DNA from: SIG603 sp044432645
GTDB taxonomy: Bacteria > Bacillota > Clostridia > Oscillospirales > Acutalibacteraceae
NCBI GenBank assembly: GCA_044432645.1
Contig: JAWXUM010000041.1
Location: forward strand, 1 to 20,180
Direction of reading: 5' to 3'
Length of the DNA stretch: 20,180 nucleotides
Shown: positions 7,934-15,879 of the stretch, one piece after another
Layout of the letters: every line of letters starts with the position of its first letter
Position numbering within the stretch: position 1 is the stretch's first letter
Notes under the pieces: model-generated
Databases searched by the model: none
Told to the model about the DNA's origin: nothing
What the model saw: the letters and a program-made list of their open reading frames with translations, nothing else
Translations under genes and position numbers: made by a program

Positions 7934-8779
7934 ATGAAGTTTGACATATGGAAAAATCAATATGATATAGTAGATGAAGTTTATTCTAGAGACAATTATT
8001 TAATTATAGAAAATGAAAATATAGAAAATAATATTTGCTATATATTTTTTTCTAGCAATAACATTTGGTCACCTAATACTGATAAAGCTTTTTTAAAATC
8101 ATTTATTGAAAACAATTATTTTGAATGGGTTAACTATGGAAAAGAAAAAGTTAGAAAAAGAATATTTTTAAGAGATATATATAAATCTTGGTATACTACG
8201 GGTATTAGTAAAGAAATAAATTCTATTGATAAAATTTTAGATTTTTTAAAAAAAGAAACAAAGGGAATGAAAATAGTTTGCGTTGGGTCATCTGCTGGTG
8301 GATATATGGCGTGTTTAGTTGGTTCTTTATTAAAGGCGGAACGTGTTTTTGCTTTTTCTTGTCAATTCGATATTGCGAACAATGAGAATTATAATAAAAA
8401 CCCTATTTTGGAAAAATATAAAAACAACATAGAACAAAGTAAATATTTTAATATAACCGAATATATTGGGAAATCAAACAATGAGATATTTTATTTTTTG
8501 CCAATTAAATCTGAGATTGATAAACTGCAAGCATCAAAAATTAAACACTTGGACTGTGTAAATACTATAAAATTTAATTCAAAAAGACATGGAATCCCTT
8601 GTTTTAAGTGTAACTTAGAAAGTATATTGTTTATGACACAACAAGAACTTAAAGTCTTAAATTGTAATAAAACGATTAATCCATTTCTGCTATCTATACA
8701 AATATCAGGAATTAAAAATACAATATTATATGTTATAAAAACATTAACAAAGCAAATTACAAACAGAGTTAAGAGGTAA
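7934..8779 (+). CDS. Alpha/beta-hydrolase-like protein of the polysaccharide locus
   Basis: 281-residue protein with no full family match that I recognise. The segment KIVCVGSSAGGYMACL (113-128) is a classic nucleophile elbow (G-x-S-x-G, S120) between a beta strand and a helix, as in serine esterases and peptidases. H219 in KRHGIP is the plausible catalytic His after a long predicted insertion. The N-terminal half has a beta-strand pattern (CYIFFSSNN, 35-43) compatible with an alpha/beta hydrolase core. It could be a deacetylase/esterase trimming O-acyl groups, or an acyltransferase using the same fold. There is no signal peptide, so it would act in the cytosol. It starts only 5 bp after the acetyltransferase with no clear RBS, so it is likely translated by coupling. 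Function is inference. Confidence 0.6.
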   Translation: MKFDIWKNQYDIVDEVYSRDNYLIIENENIENNICYIFFSSNNIWSPNTDKAFLKSFIENNYFEWVNYGKEKVRKRIFLRDIYKSWYTTGISKEINSIDKILDFLKKETKGMKIVCVGSSAGGYMACLVGSLLKAERVFAFSCQFDIANNENYNKNPILEKYKNNIEQSKYFNITEYIGKSNNEIFYFLPIKSEIDKLQASKIKHLDCVNTIKFNSKRHGIPCFKCNLESILFMTQQELKVLNCNKTINPFLLSIQISGIKNTILYVIKTLTKQITNRVKR

Positions 8780-8781
8780 AA

Positions 8782-9753
8782 ATGAAGTTAGTAAATAAAT
8801 ATTATTATAAAGTGTTATCATTGGTAAGAAAATTTGAAATGAAAAAATTTTCTAGTGTTAAAAAATACTCAGATACACTGAGTGAATATGCTAATAAAGA
8901 GATTATGACTTCAAATGAAATCAATGAATATATCATTGATAAAATAGATTCAGGCAAACCTTTTTGTGCTGGTAGATTTGGATCTACAGAACTTTTAAAT
9001 ATGCAATCATATGAATTTGGTGGATACATAGGTCAAAAATATGATAAAAATTTTCATTTTAACCATTTATGTGAATGGTCAGGATTTTTTCCTAAGAATA
9101 TAGAGTTGTTACATGAATTTGTTAATGTTATGAAAAATTCATGTAAAGAATTAGATGTATTAGCAGTATGGTTTCATGCTTTTGAGGATTATTATATCAA
9201 AAAGAATATGCAAGATCATCTTAAAATTTCTTATTTGTTAGATTTTGAACCATGGAGTGGGGATGTTCATTGGTCATCTGCACTGAAAGGAAAAAAGGTT
9301 TTAGTGATACATCCTTTTGAAAATACGATTAAATCGCAATATGAGAAAAGAGAATTAATTTTCCTTAATACCGATATATTACCAGAATTTGAATTAAAAA
9401 CTTTAAGAGCTGTTCAAACACTAGCTGGTACTAAAGATGATAGATTCGAAACATGGTTTGATGCGTTAGATTGGATGTATAAACAAGCAATGCAAATTGA
9501 TTTTGATATTGCTATTATTGGTTGTGGGGCATATGGATTGCCACTTTCAGTGAAAATAAAAAATTCTGGAAAACAGGCTATACATTTAGCAGGTGCTACA
9601 CAACTTTTATTTGGAATAAAAGGTAAACGCTGGGAAGAAAATAAATCTTTTCAATATGTAAGTAAATATTTTAATGATAATTGGGTTTATCCAAGTGATA
9701 GCGATAAGTTAGAAAATCAAAATATTGTTGAAGGTGGTTGTTATTGGAAATAG
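8782..9753 (+). CDS. Putative GT-D-fold-like glycosyltransferase
   Basis: 323 residues; recognised only by local motifs. CAGRFGSTELLNMQ (62-75) resembles the RFGDGE signature near the N terminus of the GT-D fold (former DUF1792) enzymes, which bind a UDP sugar through that Asp/Glu motif; here it reads GSTE, so the first acidic residue is missing. Later come KVLVIHPFENTIKSQY (172-187), AVQT (210-213) and DIAIIGCGAYGLP (242-254). The Rossmann-like IAIIGCGAYG and the conserved HLAGATQLLFGIKGKRW (268-284) recur in uncharacterised polysaccharide-locus proteins. The start ATG 8782 lies 2 bp after the previous gene with AAGAGGT at 8771-8777. No membrane segments. A catalytic glycosyltransferase is the leading idea, but a non-enzymatic or different role is possible. 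Confidence 0.55.
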   Translation: MKLVNKYYYKVLSLVRKFEMKKFSSVKKYSDTLSEYANKEIMTSNEINEYIIDKIDSGKPFCAGRFGSTELLNMQSYEFGGYIGQKYDKNFHFNHLCEWSGFFPKNIELLHEFVNVMKNSCKELDVLAVWFHAFEDYYIKKNMQDHLKISYLLDFEPWSGDVHWSSALKGKKVLVIHPFENTIKSQYEKRELIFLNTDILPEFELKTLRAVQTLAGTKDDRFETWFDALDWMYKQAMQIDFDIAIIGCGAYGLPLSVKIKNSGKQAIHLAGATQLLFGIKGKRWEENKSFQYVSKYFNDNWVYPSDSDKLENQNIVEGGCYWK

Positions 9754-9758
9754 AGGTG
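9752..9758 (+). promoter_or_regulatory. RBS AGAGGTG for the GTG start at 9768
   Basis: AGAGGTG overlaps the stop of the upstream gene and lies 9 bp before GTG 9768. It argues against the TTG at 9738, for which this sequence would be internal. Confidence 0.65.
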
Positions 9759-9767
9759 AAAACAAAA

Positions 9768-11042
9768 GTGCAAACTATTATGTTATCTAAAAAAGGAAAG
9801 TTATCGTTATATTTAAATAAAATTGCAATTATTCAATATAGTTTAATTTATATATTAATTCAATATAATGGAGGTCGTCTATTAAGTTTTTTAGGAAGCG
9901 ATGTCTTTTACTTTGGTTCAATTATATTATCTTTAGTAGTAATTTTCGTTATCAATAAAAAATTAGAATTCAAAAAAGATTTTTTTCTTTTTATTATTGT
10001 AACGTTTCTTAGCACTATTGTGACATATGCTATAACAATAGGAGATTTATCAATTGGTTCTATTCTGTCAGTTTTAAGTAGATTTTTAATTGTTTATGTC
10101 GCTATAATTGTTGATCAAGAAAATTTTTTGATAAGATTTTTAAAATTAGTTTATCTATTTGCTATTGTCAGCTTAATCTTATTTGCTTTTGTTCAAATTA
10201 CAGGGGAAGAATCAGCAGAAAAAGCTTTTTCAGTATTATATGAGATAAAAAATGAAAAATATTGGTTAGGCAGCAGTTATGGATTATTTTTTATATGTTA
10301 CAATTTTATGGATGCATCAAGAAATACATATATGTTTGGTGAACCTGGTGAATATCAATTTTTGATTATTACAGCATTATATTTACTAGTGTTTTTTGAA
10401 AAAAATATAATAAAAAAGCAAAAAATTAAATATTATATCGTTTTCATAATTACCTTAATTACAATTCAGTCTACAACTGGATATTTTAATTTAGTAATTT
10501 TGCTAGTTGGAGTTTTATTTGTTAATAGATATAATATAAATAAGTTTTATAAAAAAATCACATGGTTTTTAATAGCGATTATTGCAATTTATTTATTGAT
10601 GTTTTATACAGAAGAAAGCTTTTTGTTTGAAAATTTATTTTATAAAATAATTTCAGACGATGGATCGTTAAATTTTGCACAAAATACAGGGGCAGCTAGA
10701 ATTGGGCCAATAAATAGATTTATAGAAACTTGCATAGAGATGCCAGAAAAATTAATATTTGGAGTTGGCTATGAAGGATTAGAAAATACACCACTGGGAG
10801 GATATCAAACTAGTGGAATAATAAATTTTATTTCAATGTTTGGAATAATAACAAGCTTTATAGTGTTTGCTAAAATGTTCATTTCGTTAAAGAAACATAC
10901 AGGTATAATTCCGTTTCTAATTGCATTGTTTTTTATTATTAATATGGGAATATCTCAACCTACAATTATGTCAGTCATGTCTGTTTTAATTTGTTTTTAT
11001 GGAATTTATAGTAAAGAAAATAGTAAATTTGAAAATACATAG
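9768..11042 (+). CDS. wzy: Wzy-type polysaccharide polymerase
   Basis: 424-residue polytopic membrane protein, with about ten hydrophobic segments from residue 19 on and mostly basic short loops, as in O-antigen/capsule polymerases. Wzy joins flipped repeat units on the outer face of the membrane. A longer hydrophilic region (about 144-196) ends with MFGEPGEYQF (189-198), resembling the conserved EP-containing motif of the Wzy/O-antigen ligase group; a second outer loop is at about 285-340. Sequence similarity across Wzy proteins is low, so topology and context carry the call. The start was placed at GTG 9768, 9 bp after AGAGGTG (9752-9758); a TTG at 9738 lies inside the preceding gene and ATG 9780 is too far from the RBS. 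Single copy, matching the single Wzx at 15880. Confidence 0.85.
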   Translation: MQTIMLSKKGKLSLYLNKIAIIQYSLIYILIQYNGGRLLSFLGSDVFYFGSIILSLVVIFVINKKLEFKKDFFLFIIVTFLSTIVTYAITIGDLSIGSILSVLSRFLIVYVAIIVDQENFLIRFLKLVYLFAIVSLILFAFVQITGEESAEKAFSVLYEIKNEKYWLGSSYGLFFICYNFMDASRNTYMFGEPGEYQFLIITALYLLVFFEKNIIKKQKIKYYIVFIITLITIQSTTGYFNLVILLVGVLFVNRYNINKFYKKITWFLIAIIAIYLLMFYTEESFLFENLFYKIISDDGSLNFAQNTGAARIGPINRFIETCIEMPEKLIFGVGYEGLENTPLGGYQTSGIINFISMFGIITSFIVFAKMFISLKKHTGIIPFLIALFFIINMGISQPTIMSVMSVLICFYGIYSKENSKFENT

Positions 11043-11048
11043 GAGAAG
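11041..11048 (+). promoter_or_regulatory. RBS AGGAGAAG for the TTG start at 11054
   Basis: A strong Shine-Dalgarno sequence directly after the wzy stop supports use of the rare TTG codon at 11054. Confidence 0.75.
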
Positions 11049-11053
11049 AAGCT

Positions 11054-12103
11054 TTGAAAAATAAAAAAGTTAGTGTAATTATAACAACATATCATGGAAG
11101 TGAGAATTTAGCTAGAAGTATTCTATCGGTATTAAATCAAACATATATGAATTTTGAATTAATTGTAGTGGATGATAATGAACCAAATAGCGAAGATAGA
11201 AAATTAACCGAAAAGGTTATGGAAAAATTCAAAAAAGATAATATTATTTATTTAAAACATCCTGAAAATTTAAATGGTTCAGCTGCGAGAAATACAGGTA
11301 TAAAAGTAGCCACTGGTGAGTATATTCAACTTTTAGATGATGATGATTATTTATTTTCAAATAAAATAGAATTATCAGTTGATGCACTAGCGAAAAATGA
11401 AGATTGTGATTTTGTTGTTTGTGGAGTAATAGCATTTGGTATAAATGGAGTAGCCGATTTAAGTGGTGCTTATGAACATTCTAATTCTTTTATTATTAGC
11501 AAAGAATGGTTGAAAAGATTAAATGCTTTGGGAACAGGAAGTAATATTTTTGCAACAAAAAAATCTATTGAATCAATTAATAATTTTGATGATTCGTATG
11601 TTAGAATGCAGGATATTGAATTTATATTTAGATACTGCGAAAAATTCAAAGTATGCTCTATTCCAGAAAAATTAATAATTAAAGCCTTGAATGAAAGACC
11701 AATTAAATTAAATTCATATGAAAAACATATGCGAATTATAGATAAATTTATAAATCAATTTAATAATACCATATTTGAATTATTAAGTGAGGAAGAGGCA
11801 AAAGCTTGGCTTATTGAGCAATATTCGCATTTGTTTAGAATTGCTTTGGCTGAAGGAAATAAAAAAAACATTTCCAATGCAAAAGAAAAACTAGAAAAAT
11901 ACAGAAAGTTATCAAAATCTGAACATTTAAAAGTAAAATTCCCTAAAGTTTGGATATTTTTAAAAAACAATAGTATTTTAAAAAAAATCATATTGCAAAA
12001 AAGAGAAGGTTCAAAAGTCGTATCAAATTTAGAGTCTAAATTAAATCAAATTGAAACTATAGAATTGAATGTTTTTAAAGAAAAATATTTTATAAATCAA
12101 TAA
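11054..12103 (+). CDS. GT2-family glycosyltransferase
   Basis: 349-residue inverting GT-A glycosyltransferase. VSVIITTYHG (6-15), IVVDDNEPNS (37-46), NGSAARNTGIKVATGEYI (74-91) and LLDDDDYLF (93-101) form the nucleotide-sugar and metal site. YVRMQDIEFIFRYC, in about 182-195, corresponds to the acceptor/base region. The C-terminal third is lysine-rich and helical, with no clear membrane span. The start is TTG at 11054; no ATG is available before the first motif, and AGGAGAAG at 11041-11048 directly precedes it. It is placed between wzy and a pyruvyltransferase. Donor unknown. Confidence 0.92.
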   Translation: MKNKKVSVIITTYHGSENLARSILSVLNQTYMNFELIVVDDNEPNSEDRKLTEKVMEKFKKDNIIYLKHPENLNGSAARNTGIKVATGEYIQLLDDDDYLFSNKIELSVDALAKNEDCDFVVCGVIAFGINGVADLSGAYEHSNSFIISKEWLKRLNALGTGSNIFATKKSIESINNFDDSYVRMQDIEFIFRYCEKFKVCSIPEKLIIKALNERPIKLNSYEKHMRIIDKFINQFNNTIFELLSEEEAKAWLIEQYSHLFRIALAEGNKKNISNAKEKLEKYRKLSKSEHLKVKFPKVWIFLKNNSILKKIILQKREGSKVVSNLESKLNQIETIELNVFKEKYFINQ

Positions 12104-12117
12104 ATAAAGGAAAATAA

Positions 12118-13209
12118 ATGAAAGATAAAAAAATATGTACGATAACCCATCATACTGTTCCAAATTTTGGAGCTGTACTACAAGCTTATGCATTACAGCA
12201 AGCTATATTAAAATTAGGTTATAGTAGTGAAATTTTAAATTATCAACCTGCTAGAGTGAAGAGATTTTATCATCAAACACTTTTTTCTCAAAATAATTTA
12301 AAAGAAATTATAAGGCATTGTATATATAGAAAAGAATTCAAATTGCGAAATAATATGTTTTCTTCCTTTGTTAATGAGTATTTAAAACTTAGCAAAACTT
12401 ATAGTGATAAAACGATATCAAGTGCTAATGATTGTTATGATTTATTCATTACTGGCAGTGACCAAGTTTGGAACTTGGTATTACATCAGGGTAATAAAAG
12501 ATATATGTTAGATTTTGTTGAAAGTAAAGATAAAAAATCATCGTATGCTGCAAGTTTTGGATATAACGAAATCCCTGAAAAATATATAGAGGAAACAAGA
12601 AATCTTCTTAAAGAGTTTAAAGATATAAATGTACGAGAAGATGATGCGATACCAATGGTGAAAAAACTTTTAGGTGAAAATATTGAGGTTAATCAAGTTC
12701 TAGATCCTACTTTGTTGCTAGATAAAAGTGATTGGGAAAAATTGGTGCACCCAATTGAATTTCAAAACTATATATTAGTTTATGAAATATGTCGCTTAAA
12801 AGAAACATATGATTATGCAAGAAAAATAGCTAGAAAAACTGGAAAAAAAATTATTGCTATACAACCATTTGGGAATATTCATAAAATCGAAGATAACGAA
12901 ATTGAATATATTATTGAACTTACACCAGAAAAGTTTTTATCTCTAATTTACTATGCAGATTACATAATTACAAGTTCTTTTCATGGTACAATTTTTTCTA
13001 TTATTTTTGAAAAGCAGTTTTTTTGTACTATTAATAATGAGACAAGTTTAACTAATAGTAGATTAGAAAGCCTTTTAAGATTATGCGATTTGCCAAATAG
13101 AAAAACAGGCATTGATAATTTTGATTTTATAAATTATGAACCAGTTAAAGAGAAATTAAAAGCTAAACAAGAAATTTCAATTAGAAATTTAAATAAAATT
13201 ATTTTGTAA
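12118..13209 (+). CDS. Polysaccharide pyruvyltransferase family protein (second copy)
   Basis: 363-residue PF04230 protein. N-terminal HTVPNFGAVLQAYALQQ (12-28), TGSDQVWN (112-119), YAASFGYNEIPE (143-154), NVREDDA (171-177), LDPTLLL (195-201) and TSSFHGTIFS (285-294) appear in the same order as in the copy at 4310. The two differ in most other positions, so they are not a recent duplication and may act on different sugars or positions. FGAVLQAYAL and SFHGT are closer to the most common form of the family. The start ATG 12118 has AAAGGA at 12106-12111. Expected chemistry is PEP-dependent pyruvylation of a lipid-linked or finished glycan; not proven for this subgroup. Confidence 0.9.
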   Translation: MKDKKICTITHHTVPNFGAVLQAYALQQAILKLGYSSEILNYQPARVKRFYHQTLFSQNNLKEIIRHCIYRKEFKLRNNMFSSFVNEYLKLSKTYSDKTISSANDCYDLFITGSDQVWNLVLHQGNKRYMLDFVESKDKKSSYAASFGYNEIPEKYIEETRNLLKEFKDINVREDDAIPMVKKLLGENIEVNQVLDPTLLLDKSDWEKLVHPIEFQNYILVYEICRLKETYDYARKIARKTGKKIIAIQPFGNIHKIEDNEIEYIIELTPEKFLSLIYYADYIITSSFHGTIFSIIFEKQFFCTINNETSLTNSRLESLLRLCDLPNRKTGIDNFDFINYEPVKEKLKAKQEISIRNLNKIIL

Positions 13210-13224
13210 ATTATTGAGGTGCAT

Positions 13225-13923
13225 ATGGGATTTCTAAAAAAAATAAATAGATTTTTAAATTCACCAACTAGCTCTGAAAAAAGATATGAAGAGTTTTTAC
13301 GGAAAAATGGAATGGAAATAGGTGAAAATCCTAGGTTTTATGAACCTAAAACACTTCATTTGGATGTTTCAAAATCAATGTATATTAAATTAGGTGATAA
13401 TGTTCAAATAACGCGAGGAGTTATTATTTTAGCTCATGATTGGTCATATTCTGTATTAAATGAATTATATGGAGAATTACCTAAAAAACAAGAAAGAACT
13501 ATAATAGGAAATAATGTGTTTATAGGAATGAATTCAATTATTTTGATGGGTAGAGAAATAGGTGATAATGTAATAATAGGGGCAGGTTCCGTTGTTTCTG
13601 GTAAAATTCCTAGTAATACTGTTTGGTCAGGAAATCCTGCTCATCAAATTATGTCATTAGAAACATATTATATAAATAGGAAGAAAAAATTTATAGAGTC
13701 AGCCAAATTACAAGCTAAAATAATTTATAAAACAAAAAATAGATATCCTAAAAAAGAAGAAATGGATTATTTCCAAGTTTTATTTCTTGAAAGAACAAAG
13801 GAAAACGAAGCTTATTTGAAAAATTCTTTACCAAAATCCCCACAAAAATTTATGCAAACGAAAATAGAGTTTTCTTCATTTGAAGAGTTTTTAAATTCAA
13901 TAGATTTTAGTAGTGAGTTATAA
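13225..13923 (+). CDS. Hexapeptide-repeat acyltransferase with C-terminal extension
   Basis: 232-residue left-handed beta-helix acyltransferase. The helix covers about 45-140, with ITRGVIILAHDWS (62-74) giving a candidate catalytic H71, IIGNNVFIGMNSIIL (93-107), IGDNVIIGAGSVVSGKIP (112-129) and SGNPAHQI (135-142), the usual end of the helix. After it comes an unusual ~90-residue, Lys/Glu-rich, mostly helical tail (143-232) not needed for the fold. ATG 13225 was preferred over GTG 13219, two codons upstream, because GAGGTG at 13216-13221 overlaps that GTG. It lies directly before the MurB-like gene (9-bp gap). Probably acetylates a sugar or nucleotide sugar; it might serve the 4-amino sugar, but XAT-like His placement fits O-acetylation equally. 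Confidence 0.85.
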   Translation: MGFLKKINRFLNSPTSSEKRYEEFLRKNGMEIGENPRFYEPKTLHLDVSKSMYIKLGDNVQITRGVIILAHDWSYSVLNELYGELPKKQERTIIGNNVFIGMNSIILMGREIGDNVIIGAGSVVSGKIPSNTVWSGNPAHQIMSLETYYINRKKKFIESAKLQAKIIYKTKNRYPKKEEMDYFQVLFLERTKENEAYLKNSLPKSPQKFMQTKIEFSSFEEFLNSIDFSSEL

Positions 13924-13932
13924 GGTGAATAT

Positions 13933-14787
13933 ATGAAAATTAAATATAATATTGATTTAAAAAATTTCACAACTATAAAAATTGGTGGAAAATGCAAAAC
14001 AATGTACTTCCCCGAAACTAGAAGTGAGCTGATAGAGCTAGTTAATAAATATAATATCCCATATATTTTAGGGGGTGGATCAAATTTATTGATTAGTGAT
14101 AAATGCGAATTTGATGAAGTTATTTGTTTTAAACAATACGAGAAAAATAATATAGTTCTAAATGAAGATGAAATTACTGTAAGTAGTGGCGTGAATTTAC
14201 AAAAATTAATTGTAACTATTAATAAGTTGGGCTTTGGAGGAATTGAGTATTTATACTCGGTACCAGGTCTAGTTGGTGGCGCAATTGTGATGAATGCTGG
14301 TAGAGGACGAGGTGCTAATAAACAAATAAGTGATTATATTATTTCAGTAGATGTTTTAGAAAATGGAAAATTTAAAACTTATTACAAAGATGAATGTAAT
14401 TTTGAATATAGAAATTCTATATTCAAAAATAGTAGTATTCTTATTTTATCTGCTGTATTCAAATTTGATAAAATAATCCCAGAAGAAGGGAAAATACGTC
14501 AACAAGAAAGATTATTAATGTGTAAAAAATTTCAAGATAATCGATATCCAAATGCTGGCACGACATTTTTGATGTCTAATGCAAGAATAATGAATCTCAT
14601 GAAGAAATTTACTAGTGAATCTAGTAAGTATGGCGTGTTTTTTTCTGATAAAACTTCTAATTGGTTACAAAATAGAGGTCAGGGAACTTATACTCAAGCT
14701 ATAAAGTTAATAAAAACTGTTGAATTTTTGCACAAGATATTTTTCAAAAAATATAAATTAGAATATATAATATGGAGTAAAAAATGA
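13933..14787 (+). CDS. MurB-like FAD-dependent reductase in a polysaccharide locus
   Basis: 284-residue homologue of UDP-N-acetylenolpyruvoylglucosamine reductase (type II length). The FAD domain shows TTIKIGG (13-19), LGGGSNLLISD (46-56) and SVPGLVGGAIVMNAG (109-123). The substrate domain keeps FEYRNSIF (157-164) with the active-site Arg R160. NRYPNAGTTF (203-212) aligns with the SAGSVFKNP motif, so the Ser that protonates the enolpyruvyl group is replaced by Thr (T210) and the following KNP is lost. The C terminus SDKTSNWLQN (238-247) and KLEY (275-278) with E277 match MurB's catalytic Glu region. MurB makes the lactyl ether of MurNAc from an enolpyruvyl ether. Placement between an acyltransferase and a WecF-like transferase (4-bp overlap) suggests a specialised paralogue acting on a capsule sugar rather than the housekeeping enzyme. 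The start follows AAGGTG at 13922-13927. Confidence 0.85.
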   Translation: MKIKYNIDLKNFTTIKIGGKCKTMYFPETRSELIELVNKYNIPYILGGGSNLLISDKCEFDEVICFKQYEKNNIVLNEDEITVSSGVNLQKLIVTINKLGFGGIEYLYSVPGLVGGAIVMNAGRGRGANKQISDYIISVDVLENGKFKTYYKDECNFEYRNSIFKNSSILILSAVFKFDKIIPEEGKIRQQERLLMCKKFQDNRYPNAGTTFLMSNARIMNLMKKFTSESSKYGVFFSDKTSNWLQNRGQGTYTQAIKLIKTVEFLHKIFFKKYKLEYIIWSKK

Positions 14788-15860
14788 ATTATAAAAAAAT
14801 GAGAGTGTTGCATATTTTAAAATATGCTTTATATACAAAAGCGTTTATAGAATTTACTAATAAATATTTTAATAGTCAGGAACATATATTTTTAGTTTAT
14901 GGAGAGAAACGAGAAGATTCCTTCATGGTTAAAAATGCTGAAAATGTTATTTTTGTTGATAATATACATATAAAAAATCCTATAATTAATGAATTAATTT
15001 TCAAAAGTGAAAAAATTATTATTCATGCAAATAATATATTTATTACTAAATTAATTTTAAAGAATCCTAAGATTCTAAAAAAAGCATATATGATATTTTG
15101 GGGATTTGATATATATACATTTAAAGAAGAAAATAAATCATTTAAAGAAAAAATATGGGATAAATTAGCTAAATATCAAATTAGTAATGTAAAAGGTGTA
15201 TGTACTCTAGTAGATAAAGATTATCAAGAATTACAAAAATATATCCCAAAAATTAAAGGAAAACATTTTAAAGCGAGGTATTTTATTTCTGAAAATTATG
15301 ACTATAGAAATAAATTGCGTGGAAGTAATCAACATACAGAAAGCACGTATATTTTATTAGGTAATAGTGCTTCAGAAACAAATTCTCATATAGAAATTTT
15401 AGAAAAAATGAGAATTTACGCAGATGAAAATATAAAAATAATATGTCCATTGTCATACGGGTCTAAAGAATATGGTAACAATATTATAAAACTGGGAAAA
15501 GAAATATTTAAGGATAAATTTATCCCACTAACAGAACTACTTGCATTAGAAGAATATGAGAAAATAATTTCAAAATGTTCTATAGGAATATTTAATAATA
15601 ACAGACAACAAGGAATGGGGAACATTTCAGCGTTGCTAAGTTATGGAGCAAAAGTATTTATTAGAAGTGATACAACAATGTGGGAAAGTTTTGTTGATAA
15701 AAAATATAATATTTATGATATTTCAGAAGTTGGAAAAAGTAATTGGAATGATATTAAATATATATCGAGTGAAAAAGCAAATGAAAATTATAAAATAGAT
15801 AAAGAAAATTCATCAAATATACTAAAAAAAGATATTTGGGAAAAAATATATTGTGATTAA
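14784..15860 (+). CDS. WecF-like 4-amino-6-deoxyhexose transferase (GT56 family)
   Basis: 358-residue relative of TDP-N-acetylfucosamine:lipid II Fuc4NAc transferase (WecF, GT56), which adds the third sugar of enterobacterial common antigen on undecaprenyl-PP. Recognised by IFWGFDIY (104-111), ILLGNSASETNSH (190-202), IICPLSYGSKEY (219-230) and the acidic/basic IFNNNRQQGMGNIS (269-282) followed by GAKVF.(R)S..T. No transmembrane segment. The start overlaps the MurB-like stop (ATGA) and has GGAG at 14774-14777. A 4-amino-4,6-dideoxyhexose donor fits the aminotransferase and formyltransferase downstream. The exact sugar and its acceptor are inference. Confidence 0.85.
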   Translation: MNYKKMRVLHILKYALYTKAFIEFTNKYFNSQEHIFLVYGEKREDSFMVKNAENVIFVDNIHIKNPIINELIFKSEKIIIHANNIFITKLILKNPKILKKAYMIFWGFDIYTFKEENKSFKEKIWDKLAKYQISNVKGVCTLVDKDYQELQKYIPKIKGKHFKARYFISENYDYRNKLRGSNQHTESTYILLGNSASETNSHIEILEKMRIYADENIKIICPLSYGSKEYGNNIIKLGKEIFKDKFIPLTELLALEEYEKIISKCSIGIFNNNRQQGMGNISALLSYGAKVFIRSDTTMWESFVDKKYNIYDISEVGKSNWNDIKYISSEKANENYKIDKENSSNILKKDIWEKIYCD

Positions 15861-15879
15861 AAATCGAAAGGATTATTGA

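Noticed and set aside
9738..9767. TTG 9738 as the wzy start
   Set aside because: It is within the preceding gene and without an RBS; AGAGGTG at 9752-9758 fits GTG 9768.
15061..15076. Short hairpin AGAATC-CTAA-GATTCT followed by an A run
   Set aside because: Only six base pairs, AT-rich, within the WecF-like coding sequence; the following A run would not make a terminator on the + strand.
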